NCBI GenBank assembly: GCA_030550275.1
Contig: JAUQPR010000006.1
Location: 62,001-126,000, forward strand
Source: Bacteroidota bacterium
GTDB lineage: Bacteria > Bacteroidota > Ignavibacteria > Kapaibacteriales > HRBIN21
Direction of reading: 5' to 3'
DNA: 64,000 nucleotides
The translations under genes and the position numbers were made by a program. Below the pieces are notes generated by a model. That model was not told the DNA's origin and did not search any database. It saw only the letters and a list, made by a program, of their open reading frames with translations. Below are positions 7,733 to 16,048 of the stretch, in pieces (positions within the stretch are counted from its first letter, which is position 1; every line of letters starts with the position of its first letter).

Positions 7733-8761
7733 ATGCAAGCGGCAACCCAACAGCTCCGCTACGAGCAGCTCACCGGACGGCAGAAGGTGGCAATCCTGTT
7801 GACGGCACTGGATGTGGACACCGCTGGTCAAATCCTGCGTGAGCTCGAGCCCAAGGAGGTCGAACAGATCGCCTTGGAGATCGCATCCCTGCGCAACGTC
7901 TCCCCGGAGCTCATCCAGGCGGTCCTGGAGGACTTCTACCAGCTGATGACCGCGCACGGGTACGTCGCCGAGGGCGGGCTGGAGTACGCAACACAATTGC
8001 TGGAGAGGTCGCTCGGACCCGATCGCGCCCGAGACATCATCGAGCGGGTTAAGCTGCTGACCAGTATCCGCGGCTTTGAGGTCCTCAAGCGGGCGGACGC
8101 AGCGCAGGCAGCCAGCTTTCTGTCAAAGGAGCATCCGCAGACTATCGCCTTCATCCTCTCGTACCTGCCGCCGGACCAAGCAGCCGATATTCTGAGCTAC
8201 TTCGAGCAGCCGCTGCGGGTGGAGGTGATTACGCGGCTGGCAACGCTGGGGAAGGTCTCCCCGGAGCTGGTGCGCGAGATCGAGGCGGTCGTCGAGCAGA
8301 TGGCGGAATCTACCGTGCAGCAAGGGCTCGCCATGCGTGGAGGAACGCGCCTGGTGGTGGAGATTCTCAACAAGAGCACCTCGGCGATGGCGAAGTCACT
8401 GCTGGAGGCGATCGAGGCGCGCGATCCAGCCTTGGCGGAGGAGATCAAGCGCCAGATGTTCCTCTTCGAGGACATCGTGCTCATTGACGACCGCGGTGTG
8501 CAGCGGATTCTGCGCGAGGTGGACAAGCACGATCTGGCGCTGGCGCTCAAGGTCGCCGATGAGAAGGTGCGGCAGAAGATCTTCAAGAACATGTCCGAGC
8601 GGGCTGCAGCGGTCATCCGTGAGGAACTGGAGTTCATGGGACCGGTGCGCCTCAAGGAGGTCGAGGCTGCCCAATCCCGCATCGTCGAGGTGATCCGCCG
8701 CTTGGCAGAGCAGGAGGAGATCGTCATCTCCGGGCGCGGCAAGGAGGAGGTCTACGTCTGA
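7733..8761 (+). CDS. fliG: Flagellar motor switch protein FliG
   Basis: A 342-residue FliG with all three domains: an N-terminal domain that binds FliF (LTGRQKVAILLTALD, LEPKEVEQIALEI), a middle domain containing EHPQTIAFILSYLPP, and a C-terminal torque domain with MFLFEDIVLIDDRGVQ and charged residues (LKVADEKVRQKIFKNMSERA). FliG couples proton or sodium flow through MotA/MotB to rotation and switching. Length is normal (about 331 in Escherichia coli). Confidence 0.96.
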   Translation: MQAATQQLRYEQLTGRQKVAILLTALDVDTAGQILRELEPKEVEQIALEIASLRNVSPELIQAVLEDFYQLMTAHGYVAEGGLEYATQLLERSLGPDRARDIIERVKLLTSIRGFEVLKRADAAQAASFLSKEHPQTIAFILSYLPPDQAADILSYFEQPLRVEVITRLATLGKVSPELVREIEAVVEQMAESTVQQGLAMRGGTRLVVEILNKSTSAMAKSLLEAIEARDPALAEEIKRQMFLFEDIVLIDDRGVQRILREVDKHDLALALKVADEKVRQKIFKNMSERAAAVIREELEFMGPVRLKEVEAAQSRIVEVIRRLAEQEEIVISGRGKEEVYV

Positions 8762-8765
8762 GGCG

Positions 8766-9470
8766 ATGCCGAAAGCCGTGCGACAGCGGATTATCCCAGC
8801 GGAAGCAGCGACAGCGCTGCAGCCGGCGATATTCGAAGATTTGCGCCGTGCCGAGCCATCGGTGCCGGCGTCCACCGCAGCCGATACCACTGCCGTCCAA
8901 GAAGTGCCGATGCTACCGGAGCTCCCTCCCGCCGCCGAGCCGCAGGAGGAGGCTGCCCCGTCGGTCTCGGAGGATTGGTCGCTTGAGCTCCAGCGAGCCT
9001 ACGAACAGGGCTTCGAAGATGGCAAAACTGCTGCGGCGGCGCTGTACGAGGCGGAGTTCCGCCGTCATCGCCAATGGTTGCAGCGGTTCGACCAAGTCGT
9101 AGCGCAACTTCAGCAGCAGGCGGTGCAGTTGCAGGAGCAGGCGATGAGCGCAGCCCTCCGCTTGGCGTTCATCGTTGCCGAACATATCCTGCGCGGTGAA
9201 TTGCGGCGCAACCCGGAGCAGCTTGCAGCGCTTGTCAGTTCGGCGCTGGCGGCGATTCCCGAACAGGTCGGCGGGCTGCAGCTTCGGCTCCATCCGGATA
9301 CCATCGCAGTGTTGGAGCAGGTTGGTAGTCAGGTGTTGCAGAATCCGGAGGTACGCATCGTTGCCGATCCCGCGGTTGAACCCGAGGGCTGCATTGTAGA
9401 GAGCCGCTGGGGCATTGTAGATGCCCGGCTGAGTGAGCAATTGCGTGCAATCTGGGAGCAGCTCCAGTGA
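8766..9470 (+). CDS. fliH: Flagellar export regulator FliH
   Basis: A 234-residue FliH/YscL-type protein. The first 75 residues are Pro/Ala-rich and probably disordered. Then comes LQRAYEQGFEDGKTAA and a glutamine-rich coiled coil, followed by the conserved C-terminal domain (LAFIVAEHILRGELRRN, LQLRLHPDTIAVLEQV, EGCIVESRWGIVDARLSEQL). FliH binds the FliI ATPase and docks it at the export gate. Its stop overlaps the fliI start by one base. Confidence 0.88.
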   Translation: MPKAVRQRIIPAEAATALQPAIFEDLRRAEPSVPASTAADTTAVQEVPMLPELPPAAEPQEEAAPSVSEDWSLELQRAYEQGFEDGKTAAAALYEAEFRRHRQWLQRFDQVVAQLQQQAVQLQEQAMSAALRLAFIVAEHILRGELRRNPEQLAALVSSALAAIPEQVGGLQLRLHPDTIAVLEQVGSQVLQNPEVRIVADPAVEPEGCIVESRWGIVDARLSEQLRAIWEQLQ

Positions 9471-10801
9471 TGCAGGCGCAGGAGTTAGTGCAGCAGTGGG
9501 GGGAGCGAATTCGGCGAACCCGCCCCTTGCGCCTCAAAGGATGGGTGCGGAACGTCGTAGGAATTGTACTGGAGAGCCAGGGACCGCGCGTGCCCGTTGG
9601 GGAGCTGTGCAGCCTGCGCGATAGTGACGGCAACGAGCTGTGCCGCACAGAGGTTGTGGGCTTCCGTGGCGAGCTCATGCTCTCGATGCTCTTGGGTGAG
9701 GCGACGGCGGTGGCACCGGGAATGGAGCTGGTGGCGCTGGGCAAGAGCCTCACCGTGCGGGTCGGCAACGCCCTGCTGGGGCGAGTTCTGGATGGACTTG
9801 GGCAGCCGCTCGATGGGAAGCCGCTCCCACCGGGGCTGGAGGAGCGCTCGATTTACGGCTCCCCACCCAATCCACTTCAGCGGCAGCGCGTGCGGCACCC
9901 TATTGGGACGGGCATTCGAGCAATTGACGCCTTCTTGACCTTGGGTAAGGGACAGCGCATGGGCATCTTTGCCGGCTCGGGGGTGGGCAAATCGGTCCTC
10001 CTGGGGATGATTGCCCGCAACACCAGCGCTGATGTCAACGTGATTGCGCTCATTGGGGAACGCGGGCGCGAGGTGCGCGACTTTTTGGAGAAGGACCTGC
10101 AGCAGGAGGGCTTGCGTCGCTCGGTGCTGGTGGTGGCAACCAGCGATGCCCCCGCACTGGTGCGCGTCAAAGCTGCACTGGTAGCAACCACCATTGCGGA
10201 GTACTTCCGCGAGCAGGGCTTTGACGTGCTGCTCATGATGGATTCGGTGACCCGGCTGGCAATGGCACAGCGCGAAGTGGGGTTGGCAATTGGGGAGCCT
10301 CCAACCACGAAGGGATATACCCCCTCAGTCTTTGCTCTGCTGCACCGGGTTATGGAGCGCGCCGGAACGGACGAGCACGGCACCATAACCGGACTCTACG
10401 CCGTGCTGGTCGAAGGCGAGGATATGAACGAGCCCATCGCTGATGCAGTCCGGGGGATTCTAGACGGGCACATTGTGCTGTCGCGTCGGCTGGCGGCTCA
10501 GGCGCACTATCCGGCGATTGACATCCTGGAGAGTGTCAGCCGTGTGATGCCCGATATTGTCTCGCCGGAGCATCTGCGGGCTGCTCGGACGCTGCAGGCA
10601 TTGCTGGCAACGTACCGAGAATCGGAGGAGCTCATCACCGTTGGAGCCTACCAGCGCGGTACGAACCCGCGCCTGGAACGGGCAATTGCAGCGGTGGAAC
10701 GGCTCATTCCCTTCCTGCGGCAGGATATGCACGAGAGCAGCCTCTTCGAGGACACCGTGCTCCAGCTTCTGGAGCTGGCGCGGGCGTTCGAGGGAGGCTA
10801 A
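9470..10801 (+). CDS. fliI: Flagellum-specific export ATPase FliI
   Basis: A 443-residue F1-beta-like ATPase. The Walker A motif is FAGSGVGKSVLLG (about residues 165-177); the type III ATPase signature GERGREVRDFLEKDL follows; Walker B is DVLLMMDSVTR; GEPPTTKGYTPSVFALLHR is typical of FliI. It energises unfolding and entry of export substrates together with FliH and FliJ. The ATG at 9470 is chosen over a GTG one codon earlier because it forms the usual TGATG coupling with fliH. Confidence 0.95.
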   Translation: MQAQELVQQWGERIRRTRPLRLKGWVRNVVGIVLESQGPRVPVGELCSLRDSDGNELCRTEVVGFRGELMLSMLLGEATAVAPGMELVALGKSLTVRVGNALLGRVLDGLGQPLDGKPLPPGLEERSIYGSPPNPLQRQRVRHPIGTGIRAIDAFLTLGKGQRMGIFAGSGVGKSVLLGMIARNTSADVNVIALIGERGREVRDFLEKDLQQEGLRRSVLVVATSDAPALVRVKAALVATTIAEYFREQGFDVLLMMDSVTRLAMAQREVGLAIGEPPTTKGYTPSVFALLHRVMERAGTDEHGTITGLYAVLVEGEDMNEPIADAVRGILDGHIVLSRRLAAQAHYPAIDILESVSRVMPDIVSPEHLRAARTLQALLATYRESEELITVGAYQRGTNPRLERAIAAVERLIPFLRQDMHESSLFEDTVLQLLELARAFEGG

Positions 10802-10836
10802 AGCAGCTGGTCTGCTGTGCCGATAGATACGGTGCT

Positions 10837-11268
10837 ATGGGGTCGAAGGGCTTTCGCTTGGAAGGGTTGCGCCGCCTGCGCGAACAGCGGCTGCAGTACG
10901 AACGCCTGCTGCTACAGCAGCTCCACGGCTATCAGCAGCGCACGCGAGAGGAGCTGGAACAGTTGCAGCAACACCTCCAGGCATTGTGCGAACAGCGCCC
11001 CGAAAGCGGAACTATCGCTGCGCAGGAGCTCCAGCAGGTGTGGTTCCGACGTCAGGTGCTGGAGCTGCAGATGCAGCGCCACCACGAACAGCAGCAGCAG
11101 CTGCGCGAGATGGAGGCTGCCCAACGCAGTCGAGTCCAACAGGCACTCCAAGAGGAGCGCATCCTGGAGCTGCTCAAGCAGCGCTATACACAGCTTCAGC
11201 AGACCGAGGAGCGACGGCGCGAACAGCGCGCGCTCGATGAACTTGCACAGCGCCGCCGAGAGCGATGA
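10837..11268 (+). CDS. fliJ: Flagellar export chaperone FliJ
   Basis: A 143-residue, almost wholly coiled-coil protein (FRLEGLRRLREQRLQYERLL at the start, many Gln/Glu/Leu heptads after). Size, composition and place directly after fliI identify it as FliJ, the stalk-like subunit of the export ATPase that escorts rod and hook chaperones. Sequence conservation in this family is low, so context carries part of the call. Its last four bases overlap the next start (ATGA). Confidence 0.82.
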   Translation: MGSKGFRLEGLRRLREQRLQYERLLLQQLHGYQQRTREELEQLQQHLQALCEQRPESGTIAAQELQQVWFRRQVLELQMQRHHEQQQQLREMEAAQRSRVQQALQEERILELLKQRYTQLQQTEERRREQRALDELAQRRRER

Positions 11269-11846
11269 GCCGTCGGCTGCCCCTGTCGGTAGCACTCCTG
11301 CTGCTGTTACTGGTCCTGGGGAGCACAACTGTGGTCGTGGTCTTTGCACTCCTGCGCCCGGATTGGCTGGGGCGCTCTACTGGGAAAAGCATCGCGGATA
11401 CCTCGACCGTGAGCGATACGGTGCAGGTGGATTCGCTCCCGCTGCCCTCGCCCTGGGAGGAGCTTGAGCAGCAGCTCCGCACGATGGAGCAGCAACTGGG
11501 GCGCTTGCGCGATTCCCTCCAGCGCGTTCACGCCTACAGCGACAGCCTCCAGCGCGAGCTCCAGGCACAGCAGCAGCGCTTCGAACTGGAGCGGCGCCGT
11601 CGGGAAGCGCAGTTGGACTCGGTGCGCCTGGAGCACTACCGTGCCTTTGCCCGCATTTACAACAGCGCCCCGCCGGAGGAGGTCGCGCGCATTCTGCAGC
11701 AATTGCCCCCGAGGAGTGCTGCTGTACTGCTGCGGCAGATGAATCCACGCCAAGCAGCGCGGGTTATCGCGGCGCTGCCGGCAGCGTACGCTGCCGAGCT
11801 GGTGCAGGCACCGGCGGATTCCCTTGCGCAATCCCGCCTCCCGTAG
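11265..11846 (+). CDS. MotE-like membrane-anchored coiled-coil protein with MgtE-N-like domain
   Basis: A 193-residue protein with one N-terminal membrane segment (SVALLLLLLVLGSTTVVVVFALL), a long periplasmic coiled coil (residues about 65-130), and a C-terminal helical domain (RIYNSAPPEEVARILQQLP, SAAVLLRQMNPRQAARVIAAL) like the MgtE N-domain. This layout matches MotE/FlbE-type flagellar proteins, which are chaperones for motor or stator parts. It ends the flagellar run and overlaps fliJ by four bases. The MotE name is by domain layout, not by proven orthology. Confidence 0.72.
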   Translation: MSRRLPLSVALLLLLLVLGSTTVVVVFALLRPDWLGRSTGKSIADTSTVSDTVQVDSLPLPSPWEELEQQLRTMEQQLGRLRDSLQRVHAYSDSLQRELQAQQQRFELERRRREAQLDSVRLEHYRAFARIYNSAPPEEVARILQQLPPRSAAVLLRQMNPRQAARVIAALPAAYAAELVQAPADSLAQSRLP

Positions 11847-11864
11847 CAGCCTTTGAGATTCCCG

Positions 11865-11872
11865 TAAGTTTG
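11865..11872 (+). promoter_or_regulatory. TAnnTTTG promoter element for glgP
   Basis: TAAGTTTG, an exact match to the Bacteroidota -7 element, 27 bases before the glgP ATG at 11899. It suggests glgP is transcribed separately from the flagellar operon that ends at 11846. Confidence 0.6.
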
Positions 11873-11898
11873 CATTCGCTACGTGCGCTTGGGTCACT

Positions 11899-14445
11899 AT
11901 GCACCTGCTCCGCACATTGGTTGTGGTCCCAAGGGTACCAGAGGAGCTCAGCGCGCTCCAGGAGCTGGCGTACAACTACTGGTGGTGCTGGGATGCGGAA
12001 GCGCAGAGCATCTTTGCGCGCATGGAGCCGAATCTCTGGGAGGAGGTGCATCACAACCCCGTTGCCCTGCTGCAGCGCATCCCACAGCAACGTTTGGAGG
12101 AGCTGGCGCGCGACGCGGAATTCCGCACCTTCCTGGATTACATCGTGCGCCGGTTCCGCACATTACTGGATGCCCGGAGTTGGTACACCACGGTGGCAGA
12201 GCGTCCGCGAGGGGCAATCGTCTACTTCAGCGCCGAGTACGGCATCCACGAGAGCTTCCCGAACTACTCCGGCGGCTTGGGAGTGCTCTCCGGGGATTAC
12301 CTCAAGACCGCCAGCGATTTAGGGGTGCCGCTGGTAGGGGTCGGCTTGCTCTACCAGTACGGCTACTTTCAACAGCGGCTGACTGCCGAGGGGTGGCAGC
12401 ATGAGCTCTATCCGGTGAACGATTTCTCGCTGCTACCGCTGACGCTGGTGCGCACCGAAGACGGTTCCCCGCTGCAGATATCGCTGCCCTTCCCCAAAGG
12501 GCAGCTCTATGCCCGGGTTTGGCGGATGCTGGTCGGGAGGGTATCGCTCTACCTGCTCGACACCAACTACGAAGCCAACGCGCTGCAGGAGTACCGCGAG
12601 ATCACCTGGCGCTTGTACGGAGGGGACGTGCACACGCGCATCCAGCAGGAGCTTCTGCTGGGCATCGGCGGGATGCGGGCGTTGGGGGCACTGGGCATTC
12701 GACCGGCGGTGTGCCATCTCAACGAGGGGCACACGGTCTTTGCCGCGCTGGAATGGCTGGCGCAGCTCATGCGGGAGCAGTCCCTGGATTTTGCAACGGC
12801 GCTGGAGGTGGTGCGAGCCTCAACGGTGTTTGTCACCCATACGCCCGTGCCTGCCGGCAATGAGGTGTTCGCCGAAGCGGTGCTGCGCCCGTATCTGGAG
12901 GTGTACGCCGCCGAGAGCGGAATCCCCGTCGAAGAGGTTTTGCGCCTGGGCGAGACGATGCTGGAGGAAGGGCAACGCGGGTTCGGGATGACGGTCTTCG
13001 GGCTCAACCTCTCCTTCCATCGGCGTGCGGTGAGCCGGCTTCACGGGCGCACGGCACGCCAGATGTGGCACCACCTATGGGCAGACTTCCCCGTCGAGGA
13101 GGTCCCCATCGGCTCCATCACCAATGGGGTGCACACCTTGAGCTGGGTGGCGCCGGAGATGGCGCGGCTGTACGACCGGTATCTGGGACCGCGCTGGCGC
13201 TCCGATCCGGATGACCCAGAGCTGTGGCAGCGCGTTGAGCTGATTCCGGCGGAGGAGCTCTGGCAGGTCCACGAGCAGCTCCGCGAGCGTCTGGTGCAGT
13301 TGGTGCGGGCACGCCTGCGGCAGCGGTACGGTATTGTGCCGGCGATGCTCGACCCAGAGGCGCTGACCATCGGCTTTGCCCGGCGCATCGCCTTGTACAA
13401 GCGTCCGGAGCTGCTCTTTACCGATGTAGAGCGGCTGCGCCGCTTGGTCAGCAATGCCGAGCGTCCCGTCCAAATCATCATCGCGGGCAAAGCGCATCCA
13501 CAAGACATCCCCGCCAAGGAGCTCATCCAGCGCATCCTGCGCACGATTCGGGAGCAGGAGCTGGCTCATGCGGTGGTGTTTCTGGAGGATTACTCCATCG
13601 AGCTGGCGCGGGCGTTGGTGCAGGGCTGCGATGTGTGGCTCAATACGCCGCGCCGCCCGCTAGAGGCCAGCGGTACCAGCGGCATGAAGGCTGCGCTCAA
13701 CGGTGTGCTGCACGTGAGCACCCGCGATGGGTGGTGGGACGAAGCCTACAACGGCAGCAACGGCTTTGCCATTGGCGAGGGGATAGAGCACCTGGAGCCT
13801 CAGCAGCGGGATGCCACCGAAGCCGAGCTGCTCTACGATGTGCTCGAACAGCACGTTGTGCCGCTATTCTACGAGCGCAATGCTGCGGGTGTCCCCGAGC
13901 GCTGGGTTGGGATGATGAAGAACGCTATCCGCACACTGGCGGGCACGTACTCCTGTGCGCGCATGCTGCGCCAGTATGTGCGGGAGTGCTACTTCCCCGC
14001 CATGGCGCTTCGGGAGCGGCTGCTTGCCGATGGCGCACAGGCAGCCCATCAATTGGCGCAGTGGCGGCATTCGGTGGCGGCTGCCTGGCAACAGGTGCGT
14101 ATCGTGCACGTGCAGGTGCGCGAGCCCACGGAGAGCCGAGTTGGAGAGCGGCTCGGCGTCAGCGTGATGGTCGAGCTTGGGTCGCTTCCACCGGAATGGG
14201 TGCGCGTGGAGCTCGTCCTGGGACGCCTGCACTCGGATGGCTCCATTGGGCAGATGCGGCAGGTGGCGCTGGAGTTGGCAGGGCAAGAGGGCTCGCTCTA
14301 CCGCTACGAGGGCGGGATTGAGCTGCGCGAAAGCGGTCTCCTGGGCTATGCTGTGCGCGTTGTACCATGGCATCCCCTGTTGCCCTCCAGTGCGGAGGCA
14401 CGGCTGTGCCGCTGGGCGGAGGGATGGACGGTGGACGCGAAATAG
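11899..14445 (+). CDS. glgP: Alpha-glucan phosphorylase (GT35)
   Basis: An 848-residue GT35 phosphorylase of the type found in Thermus and many Bacteroidota (alpha-glucan family phosphorylase with an N-terminal DUF3417-like region: LAYNYWWCWDAEAQSIF). It cleaves alpha-1,4 glucans with phosphate to give glucose-1-phosphate. Visible motifs are YFSAEYGIHESFPNYSGGLG and CHLNEGHTVFAAL. The pyridoxal-phosphate lysine lies in EASGTSGMKAALNGVL, followed by DGWWDEAYNG. The protein is cytosolic. hflX follows after five bases, so the two may be co-transcribed. Confidence 0.93.
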   Translation: MHLLRTLVVVPRVPEELSALQELAYNYWWCWDAEAQSIFARMEPNLWEEVHHNPVALLQRIPQQRLEELARDAEFRTFLDYIVRRFRTLLDARSWYTTVAERPRGAIVYFSAEYGIHESFPNYSGGLGVLSGDYLKTASDLGVPLVGVGLLYQYGYFQQRLTAEGWQHELYPVNDFSLLPLTLVRTEDGSPLQISLPFPKGQLYARVWRMLVGRVSLYLLDTNYEANALQEYREITWRLYGGDVHTRIQQELLLGIGGMRALGALGIRPAVCHLNEGHTVFAALEWLAQLMREQSLDFATALEVVRASTVFVTHTPVPAGNEVFAEAVLRPYLEVYAAESGIPVEEVLRLGETMLEEGQRGFGMTVFGLNLSFHRRAVSRLHGRTARQMWHHLWADFPVEEVPIGSITNGVHTLSWVAPEMARLYDRYLGPRWRSDPDDPELWQRVELIPAEELWQVHEQLRERLVQLVRARLRQRYGIVPAMLDPEALTIGFARRIALYKRPELLFTDVERLRRLVSNAERPVQIIIAGKAHPQDIPAKELIQRILRTIREQELAHAVVFLEDYSIELARALVQGCDVWLNTPRRPLEASGTSGMKAALNGVLHVSTRDGWWDEAYNGSNGFAIGEGIEHLEPQQRDATEAELLYDVLEQHVVPLFYERNAAGVPERWVGMMKNAIRTLAGTYSCARMLRQYVRECYFPAMALRERLLADGAQAAHQLAQWRHSVAAAWQQVRIVHVQVREPTESRVGERLGVSVMVELGSLPPEWVRVELVLGRLHSDGSIGQMRQVALELAGQEGSLYRYEGGIELRESGLLGYAVRVVPWHPLLPSSAEARLCRWAEGWTVDAK

Positions 14446-14450
14446 GGCTC

Positions 14451-15794
14451 ATGGCGCATTCGTCTCATCGCACGGGTCACACAGAGGTTCTGGAAGCAGG
14501 CAGCGTGCAGCAGTTCAAGGAAGTTCCGGAGCGCACCTTGGTGGTGGGGCTTGTTCACCGCCACACCAGCCGAACGGAGGTTATGGAGCATCTGCAGGAA
14601 TTGGCAGCATTGGTGCGAAGCGCCGGGGGAACTGTGGAGGACCTGCTGCTGCAGGAACGCCCAGCGCCGGATGTGGCGTACTACCTCGGGCGCGGGAAGG
14701 TCGAGGAGTTGCGCGGGCGAATCCTGCAGGAGGGCATCCACGCGGTGGTCTTCGATGACGAGCTCACCCCGGTGCAGGTACGCAATCTGGAGCGGGCATG
14801 GGGCATTAAGGTACTGGACCGCACGGGCATCATCCTGCACATCTTTGCCCAGCAAGCCCGCACGGTGGAGGCACAGGTGCAGGTGGAGCTGGCACAGCTT
14901 CAGTATCTGCTACCCCGGCTGAGCCGGATGTGGACGCACCTGTCCAAGCAGGTCGGTGGAATTGGAACACGCGGACCCGGGGAGACGCAGTTGGAGACGG
15001 ACCGTCGGCTCATCCGGCGCCGGATTCAGCACCTGCAGCGGCGTCTGCGCGAGATTACGCGTCAGCGCGAACAGCGCCGCCGAGGGCGCGACCAACTGCC
15101 GTGCTTTGCACTGGTTGGCTACACAAATGCCGGCAAATCCACACTGCTCAATGCGCTGACCAACGCCGGAGTGCGTGCCGAAGATCGGCTCTTCTCCACG
15201 CTGGACACCACGGTGCGGGCGTTTCGCTTGCCCAGCGGGCAGCGGGCGTTGCTCTCGGATACGGTCGGCTTCTTGCACAAGCTCCCGCCGCATCTGATTG
15301 CTTGTTTCCATAGCACGCTGGCGGAGGTGCTGGAAGCCGATGTCCTGCTGCACGTGGTGGACGTCTCCCATCCCCGCTTCCGCCATCACATGCGCGTGGT
15401 CCAAGAGACGCTGCAGCAACTGGGGGCAGCGGAGAAACCGACGCTGCTGGTGTTCAACAAGATTGACCGGATTCGGGAGCCGGAGCTGCTGCGGCAATTG
15501 GAGCGGGAGTTCCCCGAAGCGGTGCTCATCTCTGCCCAGCGCGGGATCAACCTGCGTGCCCTGCTGCTGCACATGCAGCGGGCGTACGAGGGGGATACGG
15601 AGCTACTGACCTTTGTGGTGCCGTACGCACAGCTTCGGGCGCTGGAGGAGCTGCGCAATTCGGGGGAGATCCTGGCACAGGAAGCCTTGCCGGAGGGGCT
15701 GTTGGTGCGTCTGCGCTGCCCGGTCGTTGCGGTATCGCGGCTGCGCGGGCGATATGGGGCCTACTTGATGTCGGGCATGGGTGCACCCTCATGA
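14451..15794 (+). CDS. hflX: Ribosome-associated GTPase HflX
   Basis: A 447-residue HflX. The N-terminal domain contains YYLGRGKVEEL and FDDELTPVQVRNLE, then the linker signature GTRGPGETQLETDRR. The G domain has P-loop GYTNAGKSTLLNAL, G3 DTVGFLHKLPPHL and G4 NKID. HflX splits stalled ribosomes under stress. I chose the ATG at 14451 because it follows the glgP stop; an earlier in-frame ATG (14367) lies inside glgP. The end overlaps the next gene by four bases. Confidence 0.93.
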   Translation: MAHSSHRTGHTEVLEAGSVQQFKEVPERTLVVGLVHRHTSRTEVMEHLQELAALVRSAGGTVEDLLLQERPAPDVAYYLGRGKVEELRGRILQEGIHAVVFDDELTPVQVRNLERAWGIKVLDRTGIILHIFAQQARTVEAQVQVELAQLQYLLPRLSRMWTHLSKQVGGIGTRGPGETQLETDRRLIRRRIQHLQRRLREITRQREQRRRGRDQLPCFALVGYTNAGKSTLLNALTNAGVRAEDRLFSTLDTTVRAFRLPSGQRALLSDTVGFLHKLPPHLIACFHSTLAEVLEADVLLHVVDVSHPRFRHHMRVVQETLQQLGAAEKPTLLVFNKIDRIREPELLRQLEREFPEAVLISAQRGINLRALLLHMQRAYEGDTELLTFVVPYAQLRALEELRNSGEILAQEALPEGLLVRLRCPVVAVSRLRGRYGAYLMSGMGAPS

Positions 15795-15982
15795 GCGCGG
15801 TGATGCTGCAGTTCCTGCAAGCTTTGGTGGTGTTTACGCTCATCTCCGTGAGCGTGTTCTTTGTCTCGATTGCCCTCGTGGTGATCGGGCAGGAGTACGG
15901 CTGGTGGTGGGGCGTGCTGCTGTTTGCCCTGCTGGCGTTTGCGGCGGTGAAGCTCATCTACGAGCGGCTCATCCGCTTGTGA
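15791..15982 (+). CDS. Small two-helix membrane protein
   Basis: A 63-residue protein made of two hydrophobic helices (LQALVVFTLISVSVFFVSIA and WWWGVLLFALLAFAAVKL) and a basic C-terminus. I recognise no family. It starts inside the hflX stop (ATGA overlap), so it is translationally coupled to hflX. Small membrane partners downstream of hflX are not a known rule; function is unknown. Confidence 0.6.
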   Translation: MSAVMLQFLQALVVFTLISVSVFFVSIALVVIGQEYGWWWGVLLFALLAFAAVKLIYERLIRL

Positions 15983-16048
15983 GCCTCTACTTGTGCCCTG
16001 AAAGCGCTAATTTCACCGCCGGTAGAACCAGCCAAAGGGGATCTGCCG